Part shown: positions 19,898 through 32,413 of the stretch, piece by piece | How positions within the stretch are numbered: position 1 is the first letter of the stretch | How the letters are laid out: each line of letters starts with the position of its first letter | DNA from: Medicago truncatula | Lineage: Eukaryota; Streptophyta; Magnoliopsida; Fabales; Fabaceae | Direction of reading: 5' to 3' | NCBI RefSeq assembly: GCF_003473485.1 | Contig: NC_053045.1 | Location: 45,922,494 to 45,986,493 of the forward strand | Length of the DNA: 64,000 bases | Notes under the pieces: model-generated | Told to the model about the DNA's origin: nothing | Databases searched by the model: none | Seen by the model: the letters and a program-made list of their open reading frames with translations, nothing else | Made by a program: the position numbers and the translations under genes

Positions 19898-22492
19898 ATG
19901 GTGACATTTTCCGTTGGTGGCTGCGACGACGGTGAAGGACCTAGCAACCCAAATCAGAAGCGTCGAAGGGTCGACGCCGGTGAAGAAGTCGCAGCAGCAA
20001 CAACTACAAGAGAAGAAGAAGAAGAAGAAGAAAATCAACAACCTCAAGAAGGGTTTGAAATGGAAAATCCCCCAATTGAAACCCTAGAAAATGATGCAAA
20101 TGAAAGAAATTCGGTTGGATCCAACGCGGGACAACAGAATAATGATCTGAGTAAGAAGGTTTCTGCTATCATTTCTGATCCTGATGTTCTTGATTGCTTC
20201 ATTTGCTCTGAACCGTTGGCAGTTCCTATTTATCAGGTTAGTTTCTCTTCTGGGTGTTCTGTTTTGACTAGAAATCTTGAATTTTTTTGCTGTGATTTTT
20301 TGTTTTTGTATGAATTATTTGATTTGTGATGGAAGATTTAGGTTAGTGATTTTATTGTGAGTTGGAATTTGGGTGAAGAAGTTTCCTTTTGAAAAGGATT
20401 TCAGAAATTTCACATCCATAGCAAGTCAATTGTAATCAGCTCTGGCGGATTGATGAATTCAACCGCTGTAACACACAACCAATCCATGAACCCAAACCCA
20501 ATGCCTTGAGATTCGAGGATAAATTGTTATGGCAGGTCTACTTTTGTGATTTTACTGTAAAAAGTTCATTGGATGTAGGTGTGTGGTGTTTTGGACTCCC
20601 CTTTTAAAGGCCATGGTTTAAGCGTGGCTGAAAAATTACACAGTCAAGTCCAAAACACCACACACCCACACCCACACCCATATCCAATCAACTTTTTACT
20701 GTAAAATCAATGTGGAAGGATGTAACATCCAATGTGGGCCTGTGTGGTGTTTTGGACTACCCTTAATGTAATGAACTTAATTGAGTAAGTTGTTATACTT
20801 ATGCCTGAAATGTGGCTGAGAGAGGGTCAATTTGTTGGCATAGGTGTTTATATAGACACATTTCTTTCTGTATTTTGAAGGTTCAAAAGGAACGATTTTG
20901 TTGAATATAAACCTCGAATTCAAAGTTCTGTTTATGAGTGTTAATTTGTGAATCAAAATCAATTGCTATTTGCTACATAGATCTGATACTCTATTCTGAG
21001 TTCTAAAGGTTCTAGCTGCATAATGCTATTTCTTAGCACTATTGTTTTTAATATATTCACCTGCATCAACAAATAGGTTGAGATACACTGTAGTTTGTTG
21101 AATGGTAGTCAGTAGTCTTCATCGTTACCATGAATTAATTTCTATGGCAAACTTGCAACTCAAATTTAAACAAAATACAAAATTAACTTTGTCATGGGCG
21201 ATATAGGTAAATGATTTAGGGTCTCATAACCATATAGCTGATGTTTTGCGATAAACTCTTAACGACTTGAGCTCATATAATTACAATGGAAAACAGTCTT
21301 AATTGCTAGATTTTTTTTTTTTTAATAAGCCGTTCTTTACTGATGTGTGACTGTAGTTGAATTCGCTGTGAAGATGATTTTTTATCTTCAATACTTACTA
21401 AAATTTCTACTTTATGCATTCCTTGTGCTCAGAGTTGTTGATCACATGGTTTGTTGTTTGTTTTAATGTTTAAATTTGAATTGATGTTTTCTTTTGAAGT
21501 ACAATAGTATGATGGTGACCTCACATTATGATTCATGTCAATTTTTCAAAAAAGAAAGAAAGAAAGAATGTCATTGTTCATTGATAATGTTTTATGTGGT
21601 TGCTGTAATTTAAAGGTAATCAATAAGAGAAGGAGGAGGAATTTACCTCCTCCCTTCCCTTCAAAAGAAAGGGAGGGAGCTCTCTTTGATTATTTGCCAC
21701 TTTTTTTTGTATGTTCCTTTGGTTTTCTATCTGGCTACTTCAACATGCAAGCCTTTCAAGGGTACTTTTTTTTATTGTTTGGTTTGATGCCCCATGTAAT
21801 GAGAGATCTAATTTGATAACTTTCTTTGTGATTAAATGACAATTCAGTGTGAGAATGGGCATATTGCTTGCTCTAAATGTTGTGGCGAACTTAGGAACAA
21901 ATGTCCTATGTGTTCAATGCCCATTGGGTACAATCGTTGTCGGGCTGTGGAGAAGTTGCTGGAATCTATTAAAATATCATGCCCAAATGCAAAATATGGC
22001 TGCAAAGATATGTTTAGTTGCAGTATGAAAAGTAGCCACGAGAAGGAATGCATATATATACCATGTAAATGCCCACATACAGGCTGCGGTTTTCTTGCCT
22101 CATCCAAGGAGTTAGCTCTCCACTTCAGCCACAGACATGCAGGCTTTGGAATACAGTTTACCTATGACAAATTTATTTCTGTCTCCTTAAATACCCGACA
22201 GAAACAAATCGTTCTTCTAGATCAAAATGACGCAAGATTGTTTATTGTTCACAACCACATTGTTCAACACGGAAATATGGTCCATATTAGTTGCATGGGC
22301 CCCAAAGCAATTACAGATACTCATTATGATGTCTTGGCTAGGTCTCAAGGGAGCACATTAATATTGCAATCTTCTACGAAGACCATTCAAGACAATAATG
22401 GTGATGCTCCTACAGCTGGATTTCTTGTGATACCTTCAGATCATTTTGGTTTTGGACAACTCAAATTGGATATTCGTATAAAGTCTCACTAA
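19898..22492 (+). CDS. SINA-like RING E3 ubiquitin ligase, two exons
   Basis: Exon 1 19,898-20,236 (113 codons) and exon 2 21,848-22,492 (214 codons plus stop), phase-0 GT-AG intron of 1611 bp; protein about 327 residues. An acidic low-complexity N-terminus (EEEEEEENQQPQEG) precedes the RING finger, with ligands Cys100, Cys103, Cys114, His118, Cys121, Cys124, Cys132, Cys135 (LDCFICSEPL, CENGHIACSKC, KCPMC). The intron splits the RING between Gln113 and Cys114, as in SINA-like genes I remember. The SIAH-type zinc finger follows (CPNAKYGCKDMF.., HEKECIYIPCKCPHTGC.., LHFSHRH), then a substrate-binding region. Expected to transfer ubiquitin to substrate proteins; no substrate can be inferred. Closest in style to Arabidopsis SINA-like 7/10. 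The C-terminal region seems fairly short but complete, ending LKLDIRIKSH. Confidence 0.9.
20548..20708. mobile_element. Foldback MITE inside the SINA-like gene's intron
   Basis: GATTTTACTGTAAAAAGTT, CATTGGATGTAGGTGTG and TGTGGTGTTTTGGACT pair with AGTCCAAAACACCACACAC, ATATCCAATCAAC and TTTTTACTGTAAAATC on the other side. A partial second arm (GTGTGGTGTTTTGGACTACC) follows at 20,740. Intronic, so probably harmless to the protein. Confidence 0.75.
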
Positions 22493-22979
22493 CCCTTCGT
22501 TAAAGATTGAAGCAGTCTACAACTTAGTTGATTGCTATATGTATTTACTTCATTTAGGAGTTTATCATATTGAACTATTTACTACTCCATGTGGGCACAA
22601 TTGAATTTGACTGTTCTCAAGAAAGGTGCCTTCATTGAGTAGGAGATGAAAAATGCTTTTGTTAATGTTTGGGATTATGGTTTCAAAATTATCCTATAAA
22701 TATGTAGTATGTTAAAAACTTAAATTTGTTGGAGCCTCAGTGACAATTATTTTAGTTTATTTATGTGCTTTTTTATATACATATCCCGTTAAAACGGTGC
22801 AATTGTTGGTTACAAAGTGTTTCTACAGTCATATTGTAAGGAGTTACGGAGGATCAAGTTGTGTACACTTCTTTAAGACTTGCTTCAATACATTCACTTA
22901 ATTTAGGATTTTATCATATCTAACTATTACTACATGGGAGCACAATTGGAGTTGACAGCTGTCAAGAAAGTTGTTGTCA

Positions 22980-23955
22980 TTTGTATGTGTGGGTCGGTTA
23001 GGTTCGAAATCAAAATCGGTTCCAAAACTTGAAACCGTTTAAACCAACGGTTGCATATCCCTAAACCATTTCCGACCAACTTAGGCATCGGTTTAGTCGG
23101 TTCGGTGTAGACGGTTAAGCCGGTGAAATGTGTGGTTTGGTTCGGTTAATTCGGTAAAAATCAAGAGCGGTCTTTGTGCCACAATATATCATAGTTGATG
23201 AAAACCAAAAGAATAATTTTGATGCTGCACAACAAGGATTAAACAGTAGGTAGTACTTAGAAAAGAGATCTAGTTGACGAAAACCAAAAGAATAATCCTA
23301 GTTGAGTGTGAAAGCTAAAATACAACATAGATACCAAGACATGTCTATATCTATAAAACTTCTGGAAACGCTTGAAAACAAGTGTATATCTATACCATGG
23401 AGTTTGGCTCAAGCCTAATCTCTAAAACCTATGATCAGTAGAGCAACAAAAGATAAAATAAGAACGTAATACAGAGTGTAGTAGAATATATTTCTTAAGG
23501 CAGGATTAACATTGTTAATTTGTGATTTTTGTTTTAAATTTTTTATGGAAAATGGAAGAAAATAATGATTTTGTGATTTATGATTCGAGATTTGTGTGTT
23601 TTTGGATGATGTTTGATTTGAAGGAAAGGAATCATTTCTGATGTATGGATGGAGAAGAACAGCAGCCGCAGCAGAGGAAAAACAAACAAGAAAGAAAAAC
23701 TAGGGTTTCAGTTCTCTAACTTATGTTTATATATGTGGGTTCAACTGGACTTTGGGCTGGACATTAGTTACGTGGGCTGGATCGGTCGGAAACGGTTTTC
23801 CGTGGGTTGGATATTACAACCCGTAACCGACCATGATTAGTCACACCAAACCATTTCAACTGGACCAACCAACCGGTTTAACCGCTCAACCCGAACCGCC
23901 ATGCTTCGGTCCATCCGGTTCGGCCGGTTTTCAATATTCTGTCCAGCCCTAGTGT
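22980..23955. mobile_element. Non-autonomous DNA element rich in CGGTT/AACCG motifs
   Basis: Both ends are packed with the same motif in opposite sense (GGTTCGGTTAATTCGG at about 23,140; CAACCCGAACCGCCATGC at about 23,890), and the right end reads CTGTCCAGCCCTA. This is the look of a hAT-type element ending in GGGCTGGAC, but no clear 8-bp duplication was seen. No coding region recognised. Confidence 0.45.
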
Positions 23956-24052
23956 GTAGTAACAAATTCTTCTTTAAACGAAGCAAATCTGAGGAGCTAA
24001 AATATACTCTAAGAAATAATAGTTATGAGACTAAAATGAAATTAAAAAATTA

Positions 24053-24891
24053 CTCCCTCCGTTTCTTTTTAAGTGTTTTTTTAAAAAATTAACATAAAAA
24101 TAGCAATGTGTATTTTTGCACATTTTCTTCTTATTGTACTTTCATTTTAATCAACCAATAAATTTCTATTTTTTTTTTGCACACACCTTTTTAATTTAAT
24201 ATGTTATATTTCTCTCGTAACAAACACTTATGAGTTAGTATTAACTTTTTCTCCAACAAATTCTTATTTTTTTTGCGCATTATCTCTCTCGTAATAAACA
24301 ATTGTCAATTTTCTAAATATTATGCACATTTTTTTTAATTATTTTCAGTCAGTATAAAAATTATATTGATGAAACCTCTTCTTCATTGTCATCTTGTCAA
24401 ATGAGTCTTCAACTATTGCTCCATCTTCACCTCTCATCGGCAATTCTAACGAGTCTTCCACTTTTTCTTCATTTTGAACATTCTTTTTTTTTTTGGTTAC
24501 ATGGCTAAAGAAAGGGAAAAAAAAATTCATTTTGAACATTCATGGAGTCTTTTATTTTTCTTCTCTCAAATCTGTTTTTTTACTTTGCACTTGAAATTTT
24601 TAACAATTTCTATCCATCTTATTTATATAATTTTAACTCTTCGTAAAACCATTGTTTGTAACAAAATTTTATTTAAATTTGAAGATAAAAATAACAAGAA
24701 ACAAACTTTGTTTTAAAAATAAAAATAAGCAAACTTTGTTTTAAAAAAAAAACTTTAGTTTCCAAATAGATAATATTAATTAATTTTATTGAAAAATATA
24801 AGAGAAATTGACAAATCGTGCCTTTAAAATATCGAAAAGACGGTTAAATAGGAACGAAAAATTCACAACATTTAAAAAGGAACGGAGGGAG
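24053..24891. mobile_element. TA-flanked MITE-like element (839 bp)
   Basis: The left end CTCCCTCCGTTTCTTTTTAA pairs with the right end TTTAAAAAGGAACGGAGGGA-G; TA stands on both sides (24,051-24,052 and 24,892-24,893). Subterminal regions pair loosely. Long for a Stowaway MITE and without transposase, so a non-autonomous Tc1/mariner-like element. Confidence 0.75.
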
Positions 24892-25140
24892 TATAAGACA
24901 ATCTGATTTTATTTTTTGAATCATGTTGAAACAAGATTTGGATGAACTAGGTCAAATTGCAGGTTTTTCTGAATTTTTAGGGAAGTCAGATTATATAAAT
25001 TGAAACTTGTGAAAATGGTTTGGATTATAAAATCCGAACATGGGTATTTTCGTCAAATTTGAGGGTGCTAGAGAAGTGAGGAAGGTGGAAATAGGAATTC
25101 TTTTATATTAATGCTTAAAATTACATATTTAATCAATTAA

Positions 25141-25330
25141 CTACTCCATCCGTTCCTTTTTAAGTGTGTTTTTAGGGGTGAATTTTTCGTTCCTATTTAA
25201 CAGTCTTTTTGGTATTTTAAGGGTACGATTTATCAATTATACCCTTTATCAATTACTCTTATATCTTTCAATAAAAGTAATTAATGCTATCTATTTGGAA
25301 AACAAAGTTTATTTTGATGATTTTATTTTT
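25141..25330. mobile_element. Truncated copy of the element at 24,053
   Basis: Starts TACTCCATCCGTTCCTTTTTAAG and continues GAATTTTTCGTTCCTATTTA and GGTACGATTTATCAATT, matching the reverse complement of the right part of 24,780-24,891. The other end is missing. Confidence 0.65.
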
Positions 25331-25594
25331 ATTAGTTTTATATTCTAGCCTTGATATAAATATGTATATGATAAATTTGAAAATTAATTTATCAAATCCT
25401 ACTGTCTCATTAAACACTTAAATGAAACAAGATATAAAGAGTTCCCTATCTATCATTACCCATTAATCCATTATGGAATGAACCAACAATGGATGTCACA
25501 TGACCATCCTAGTTACCAATCGACTGAATATTGAACGGACATCAAACACAAGCTCCATATGTCTGAAAGTGTATAAAATATTACACTGAAACAA

Positions 25595-25837
25595 ATGGTT
25601 TTAGTAGGTCAGTTCAAGGAAAAACTTTTGGTAATTCACAATGATCGTGTCAATCATTTGGTACATGCCTTGGACCCAAAACAATATATTAGTTACAAGC
25701 TCTATGCTTCCTCAGGTGTTGAAAGAGTAAGATTGCTTTATGATATCAAGACCAGTACTGCTCAAGCCATGTTTCTCTTCATTCCTTCTAACCCGTTTGT
25801 TTCCGCTCATCAACTCAGCTTTGTAAGACACACTTAA
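25595..25837 (+). CDS. Unrecognised 80-residue open frame
   Basis: Starts at an ATG 24 bp after a TATAAAA-like string (25,571). It reads MVLVGQFKEKLLVIHNDRVN.. and ends HQLSFVRHT; composition is protein-like (mixed charges, few low-complexity runs), and it stands out from the AT-rich surroundings. There is no signal peptide, membrane helix or motif I know. It may be a small gene, an exon of a decayed gene, or chance. I give no function. Confidence 0.25.
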   Translation: MVLVGQFKEKLLVIHNDRVNHLVHALDPKQYISYKLYASSGVERVRLLYDIKTSTAQAMFLFIPSNPFVSAHQLSFVRHT

Positions 25838-26430
25838 ATAAGTCTATATTTGGTTAATATTTCAAAGGTCTTGTTAAAGATAAAGAGTGTCTTCTTTAAA
25901 GATTCTAAATTACTAAAAAAATTATTATCTAAAAAAGTTAAATAGATACATTAAATACACAAGTTTTCATATAAAATTACCATTTAAAAACCTTAAAAAA
26001 TGCACCGGAGATACTCATTAACATTTCTCATATTTCAAAGAAGTCATTGTTTTTGTCAAAAATTTATCAATTAAATCTTTTTCATTATGTTTTGTCACAT
26101 GAAGAGAGATCTAATTAAAAACTTTTAACAAAGACAAAAATTAACTTAAAATATTAATAAAGTCGAAAAATAATGAAAGTGACTTCAAAAATAAAGATCA
26201 ATTTAATAGTTTACTCGTCATTTGTTTTATCTATACGTGGCCGTAATCTATAGTATATAATAAGTTTCAAAATTAATTTATCTTACCAAATCCTTCTTTT
26301 TCATTAACCAATGAAACTAGATATAATACAGCTCCTTATCATAGCCCACTAATCCATTATGTGTCTATTTATTTACACCGTTGACTTTTGATAGTTGTCA
26401 CAACTCACCGTCACATGATCATCTTAAGTA

Positions 26431-26576
26431 CTCCCTCCGTCTTATTTACAAGAGATAATTTATTTTTCAGATATATAAAATAATTTATGTATTTGGTTTA
26501 GATTTTTGACTAAATACATACATTATTCAATGTATCTAAAAAATCAACTTTATCTTATAAATACGATCGAAGGGAG
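26431..26576. mobile_element. Stowaway-like MITE (146 bp)
   Basis: The left end CTCCCTCCGTCTTATTTACA and the right end TAAATACGATCGAAGGGAG pair; TA on both sides (26,429-26,430 and 26,577-26,578). The internal arms AATTTATTTTTCAGATA / GTATCTAAAAAATCAACTT pair too. Confidence 0.85.
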
Positions 26577-26579
26577 TAC

Positions 26580-27590
26580 TTAATATTGAACTTAATTCAT
26601 TAGTTCTTTTGTTGTCATAATGAATAAATTAGATTTATATATGTTTTCGATTGTTAAGGTATAGATTTATTTATATAAATGAATCATTTTACCATCTTTT
26701 GCATATCAAACACAAGCTCCACAAATCAGCTATAATTCAATCTATTATCTCTGGTCAATCTTTACTTAAACTCTATCCACTATATGTCTAAAAGTTTATG
26801 ATATTATTTTAAAAATAGATTAATCTAAAAATAAATAACTGTGGTCCACTATAGATCGGTTATGTTGCTGTATCCCACCCTAGTCAAGGCCTAGTTAAAT
26901 ATATTCTCTTTGACGTTAAAAAAACGATTTAACCCTAAAGTTTTGACAAGTTTAGATGATGTACTTAATTATCGAAATGGATCAACTCATCTAGCAATTA
27001 TTTTTATTGTAAACCTGTTGATCTAAAAATTCCAAAGCTATATATGAGCCTATTGGTAAAACTTTCCCATTTTTTCAATATTGAGGTGAATGGTCCCCTC
27101 TGGACGGGTGTCGATGTATATACTTTGCAACCTCTATTTTTTAGAGAATAAAATTAGAAGAGGAGAAACATTTAAAAAGGAAGGGAGTCAATATGTTTTT
27201 TTAGTGAAGATTCTAATTCTATTTCTTTAAATTACTGAATTAGTAGTTTAGTACCCACAAGATATATATAACAAGAAATACAAACATAAAACAAAAGAAA
27301 AGTTTGTGATGAACATTAAGGTGGTATTAATGAACAGAATATTATTAAACCACTTCATTATAATGTACTCTTATTTGAGGAAAAAGATAGCTACTACTTG
27401 CATAATAATAACCAACATATACAAACAAGGTTTTAAAATAGGAGAATACTGATAAACTTGCGTCACATGTTATCAATGAATTTGACGAAATCATAGTAAA
27501 CAACAATGATTCTAACAAAAACTATACTTTAGAACTTCAACAAAATCATAATTTTACTGTGATTTCGTTAAACTCACCTTGATTTTTTTC
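26580..27590. other. Intergenic, nothing recognised
   Basis: AT-rich sequence with no family motif; downstream side of the small membrane protein gene. Confidence 0.5.
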
Positions 27591-27600
27591 AAACACGCAC

Positions 27601-28005
27601 TTAAACAGATAATACATACATATAAAGAAAAACGATTGTAACAACAAACATGGGATGAAGTCTGTTTGATATGAAAACCAAAAGAAACACAAGCAAAGCA
27701 ACTGATCCCCAAGTGGATTGAACCCCATCATCTCCACCTTCTATAACATTTGAATTTGATGCTGGAGCCATGTATCGTCCAAATAGAGAGATGAGTGTAA
27801 TGAGAAGTGTCAAAAACAAGAGGAACAAGTTGAGGTTTGTGCTAGTTGATTGCATGTTCATATATGATGAAATCCACAATAAGAACACAACTATACCAAC
27901 TAAGGCCAAAAGCTGAAGAGGTGGAGTTGATATAGAGGACAAAGAGTTTTCCATCCATCCTTTCTTCAATTCTAAATCCCTACTCTCGTTCACTACCGTA
28001 GCCAT
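27601..28005 (-). CDS. Small plant membrane protein of unknown function
   Basis: 134 residues from the ATG at 28,005. An upstream in-frame ATG at 28,026 would add seven residues; the inner start is preferred because MATVVNESRDLELKKGWMEN resembles starts of plant proteins of this type. Three or more hydrophobic helices are visible: about 33-51 (LQLLALVGIVVFLLWISSY), 61-80 (NLNLFLLFLTLLITLISLFG) and 107-134 (WGSVALLVFLLVFISNRL.. then VVTIVFLYMYVLSV). A polar loop with EGGDDG lies between helices 2 and 3. Probably an integral membrane protein with a cytosolic N-terminus (inference from charge). I do not know its role. The last 20 residues may lie past the family's usual end, so the C-terminus could be drifted. 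Confidence 0.65.
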   Translation of the reverse strand: MATVVNESRDLELKKGWMENSLSSISTPPLQLLALVGIVVFLLWISSYMNMQSTSTNLNLFLLFLTLLITLISLFGRYMAPASNSNVIEGGDDGVQSTWGSVALLVFLLVFISNRLHPMFVVTIVFLYMYVLSV

Positions 28006-28029
28006 TAACTTTTCTCTCACAAACACTCA

Positions 28030-30560
28030 AGACTTTTTTGGTTTCTAGGAATCGGAATATATATATTAATTTTTGGAGAGATGAGATATATAGGAATTGG
28101 AATATATATTTCTCTAACCAGTCTGGTGGATAATACTATGGATCGCATATACTATATATAGATAAGAAAATAAAGCGAACTAGAAAACATACTTTTCTTT
28201 GATTTTTGTTTTTACGGGTTTTTGATATTTTTTGTTGTTGTTATTATTCAATTCTATATGTTTCTTTTCCAAAGCATTCAATGTGATTCGACCATTTAAA
28301 TATGTTATAATATTATTTTATAAAATAGTACATACACGATTAATAAAATAGTTAATTATATGTCATGCACGTTGAATTCATATTTATCTCTTGGGAAATA
28401 AACTTGGGCAAATGTACCAAAAAAAAAAAAAAAAAAACTTGGGGAAAAAATCACTTAGGAGATACATTCACCGAAGAATATGTTGAAAACGTCTATTAAA
28501 TAAAAGAATTGATGTTTTTCTACAAAAAAAGAAAGAATTGATGTCTTGTTTTTTTTATTTTATATATATAATGATGGTTAAATTAGTGTCATTCACGTTG
28601 CTGAATTCATTTACGTGCATTTATCTGTCCATATACGAATTGATGAAATTAAACCGTCCCTATAAAACAATGAGGGCAAAATTGAAAGAAGAAATGATAA
28701 GCTATAAACTCAAATGCTATTTGGAATAGCGTCTGAAAAATAGTTTATAAACTCGTGAAATAAATTATAAGTTCGTGATGAAAAAACGTTAACAAACAAA
28801 TTTTTTTTGGTCAAACGAACTTATAAACTATTTGCTATAAATTCGTTTTCTAGTCTTACCAAACAGACCCAATATGTAAGGTCAATATATAAGGATGCTT
28901 TAGTTTTTTTTCTTTGACTTTTTAAACAACAAATCAAATATGAATAGTGTTATTTTTTTTAAACAATAAATATTAGTAATTAATTTTTAAATTAATATTT
29001 TTACTCCCATTAGGTCTGACCCGGGTTCCCATACTCCTTTCCTCTCAACTTACCCTTAGATCAAAATTAGTTGAACTATACAACCCCTCCTACCTTAATA
29101 TTGTTAGTATTAATTGTTAATATTATTCTAAGAGTGGAGATCGATCTCTCAATCTCATTGTGTTTGCTACTTAACTATTTGACACAAGCATAGTAATCCT
29201 TATGCATATTGCTTTTGGACACAATCACAAATAAAAAAAATGTAATGACATCAGTTAATTCTTTTCTGTGTATTTTTTTTCTCTTTCATTTATGTGTATT
29301 AAAATAATTTTGATTTGAGATTATATCCAAGTTAGTAAACTTGCTCAATATTTAGAATTCTTATTGGTATTATTGGAGCCACAACCTCCTTCTTCCTCTC
29401 ATCTTTCCTTGTCTTAGTTTCTTATTAACACTGATATCTTATAAAACAGTTATATCTACTATCTAAGAGGAATGAGGATATTAAGCAGCAGGGACGGCCC
29501 GGAAATTTTGAGAGCCTTAGAAGAAGAAAAAATGCCCTTATTATAATTTGAGTTGTTTGTTTCTTATATTTTTGTTTTAAATTTGTTAATAATTAAAGTT
29601 ATTCAAAAAATAACTTTTGATGAAAGCTAAAAGAGGAATTTTTTTTAATTAGATTGATAGTAAGATTTTTACAATTTTAACATGAAAAAATTACTCTTAT
29701 CGTATGTTTGGTCTTGCAACACGTTTGCAAAAACTAATGATGAAAAATGATGACAATGCAGAAATATTTGGTTTTGTAGCTTATTAAAAATCACGATAAG
29801 AGCAAGGTGAAAATGTGCTTGGACCATCTGATGTGCAACCAAACAAGCAAGATTCAACAGTAATAACATGTAATTTAGCTACCAAAAATGCATTTAACCC
29901 TAAATTAATTTAGTTTGAAGATCTTTTCAAATCTAAATCATTCTCGGAAAATCATTTCTTTTGCATTTTCATAACTAGGTTGCAAATCATTTCTTTCATA
30001 AAAGATATGATATCTTTAATTTTAAATTTTACTATTATACCAACACCTAATAAATATTATGCATCCATAAAAAAAGGGAAACAGATAAACGAGGGAGATA
30101 ATTCCAACCTTTTCATTGATATCTACCTTATCATAGACAGAGAACTGTTTATATTAATAATTCAACTCCAGCAGCAACAGATACATAATAAATAATTCTG
30201 GAATTTTCTTCACCGAGGTGGGGACAAGTTTCACGTGTTCAATCTTAGAAGGAGAATATTGAATCGGCAACTATATCTAATTCGTGGCTAATTTATGCAT
30301 GCAAATGGAGCTTTATGCGAAATTTGAGCATGACGTGTCTAATCTCTGTGTTGACACTTGAGAGATTTTGCTCACAATTCAGCTGAAGAATGGGACCAAT
30401 CACTTAAAGAAGCTCTCAAGCTTACTCCTTCGTTAAGCAAGCATGTAGTAGTAGTATATGTCATAGTGTAAAATAAAAGGTTAATTTATATCTTCTCTAT
30501 CTATCTATCTTAGATTGAGACAACTCCCAAATAACTTCAAAAAAGTCAATGAAAAATAAA
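28030..30560. other. Gene-poor stretch
   Basis: No gene recognised. A piece ending ACCAAACAGACCC near 28,870 with AACTTATAAACTATTTG-type inverted blocks (28,740-28,850) looks like one end of a DNA transposon. GGACGGCCCGGAAATTTT at 29,489 looks like a hAT terminus without a partner. The segment 28,990-29,190 could be a SINE remnant, but its promoter boxes are not convincing. Confidence 0.45.
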
Positions 30561-30566
30561 ATAAAG

Positions 30567-31650
30567 CTTCCGACAAAATTATCAAGTTTCATTTTGGTTT
30601 AAAATGGAACTAATTCATACAAATATCAAACATTTATATATATATATAACTGATTTTTTACACTTTTGGTTTTTGTTGTTTTATTTTAACCCTTGCAAAA
30701 TTGGTTCAATTTGGATTTCATCCTCGTAATATATATAATATTTGATTTTAATCTCTTAAAATAAGGATTAAAATGAATATCATAGGAAGCAATTTTAATA
30801 TAAATAGATTTTATAGGAACTTAAACAAAATATCAAAGAGCAAAACAAAATATTTTATATTTCCAATGACTAAAACAAAAAGAAAAAGGTATTTTTCAAG
30901 GGACTAAAATTAAAACCCATGAGATTTGAAGACATATTTAAGTCTTTCAGTTTTTGTTCCCATGAAAAAAGTCGCACTTATTAGTCCTTTGAAAATTATT
31001 TTGCAAGCAGTTTTAGTCCTTGTTATTAAGTTAACATTTATTTTTGAATGATTTTTTATAGATATGTTTAAAACATTATAAAAATTTCTCCACAAAAATG
31101 AATTTAAAATTTGATTTTTAAATTATGATTTTCGTTTCTCTAGAAAAAAAAAAACGGATTTTCGTTGCTTTTATCTTGAGCATTTGACATTTAAAAAACT
31201 TATATTTAATTCATTGCATTTTAAATTTTTTTAATTATTGTTGAGGATTTATCATAAAAATATTTATTTATGTTAAAATAGATTAAAGTGTAGTGCATAT
31301 TTAATTATCAAGAGAGTGTGTTGTAATTCAAACATCTCATATAGGATGGGAGTATAAGTGTATAACTTTTATTTTTCAAGGAAAGATAATGTATATTTTA
31401 ACATAAGAGGAGAAACAAGTGTAATTCTAGATTCTCTTAGGGGAGGAGAGTGTAATTTAATTTACTCATTTTAAATATAATTGCATAAAATTATTCAAAA
31501 ATATTTATAGTTGAAGAATGATTAAACATGTTTTGTTTCTACATGCTTGCATGGCTACAAAAATTGATTACATGATTATTTTGTCGGGACTAAAAATGCA
31601 ATTTTTTATGGCTACAGAAACGAAACTTGATAATTTTATAGCGACTAAAA
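30567..31650. mobile_element. Probable non-autonomous element, worn ends
   Basis: TTCCGACAAAATTATCAAGTTTC at the left pairs with GAAACTTGATAATTTTATAG at the right, with CGACTAAAAACATATTTAA beyond, the usual outer sequence of the GGTTAAATATG family. The interior has repeated TTTTAGTCCTT-like blocks and no coding content. Confidence 0.45.
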
Positions 31651-31705
31651 ACATATTTAATAAAAAATAAATAAAACATATTTCGCTTAGACATTAAGAT
31701 TCGAT

Positions 31706-31832
31706 ATACAATTGTTTCTTTCAAATTAAATATTATCTACGGTCACATTCTTAGATTGAATGAGTTCTACAATTGTTTCTTTCAAATTAAATATTGTCTA
31801 CGGTCAAATTCCTAGATTGAATGAGTTCATAA
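31706..31832. repeat. Two tandem copies of a 62-bp unit
   Basis: ACAATTGTTTCTTTCAAATT-AAATATTRTCTACGGTCA and TTCYTAGATTGAATGAGTTC occur twice in direct succession with a handful of differences. Confidence 0.85.
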
Positions 31833-32119
31833 TGTAGGAAACTGAACCAAAATTAAGCGAAGGTAAGTTACTTGGATGAGGTCAATGAACGACCAAGAGG
31901 TCCATGGTCTAGGTTGGTGACCTCCATTGCATTTAGGAGGGGCTTGTATCTAAGGTGTTCTCAAGTAGAACAACCTACATTATAATTTGTTGTTGTGGAG
32001 GCCTGCGTGCGCGCGGCCCGCTTAAAAAAATTAAGTGAGGGTTAGAAGGGAAAAATTGGTGTACCTTTGGTATCATCTGAATCTTTTTATTTTTTGAAAA
32101 TAGAACATCTAATTTATTA

Positions 32120-32372
32120 CTCTCTTCGTTCCAAATTATATGATATTTTGGACATTTCACATCTATTAAGAAATGTAGTTAATTTTGCATGGAAAATACA
32201 TATTATGAGTTGTTTTACAAAATTGTCCTTAATAAATGATAAATTAAAGAATTGAAAGAAGATAAAATAATAAATAATTAAGGGTATTTTAAAGAAGAGA
32301 ATAGAAAAAAAATAACATTAATGCTTCATTTGTATTGTAAAACGACTTATAATTCGGAATTTCGAAAGAAAA
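32120..32372. mobile_element. TA-flanked MITE next to the LINE fragment
   Basis: The left end CTCTCTTCGTTCCAAATTAT pairs with the right end CTTATAATTCGGAATTTCG; TA stands at both borders (32,118-32,119 and 32,373-32,374). Non-coding, 253 bp. Confidence 0.6.
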
Positions 32373-32413
32373 TATCTTGAATAAAGCAGGACGAGCCTGC
32401 TTAGTGTAGTCTA

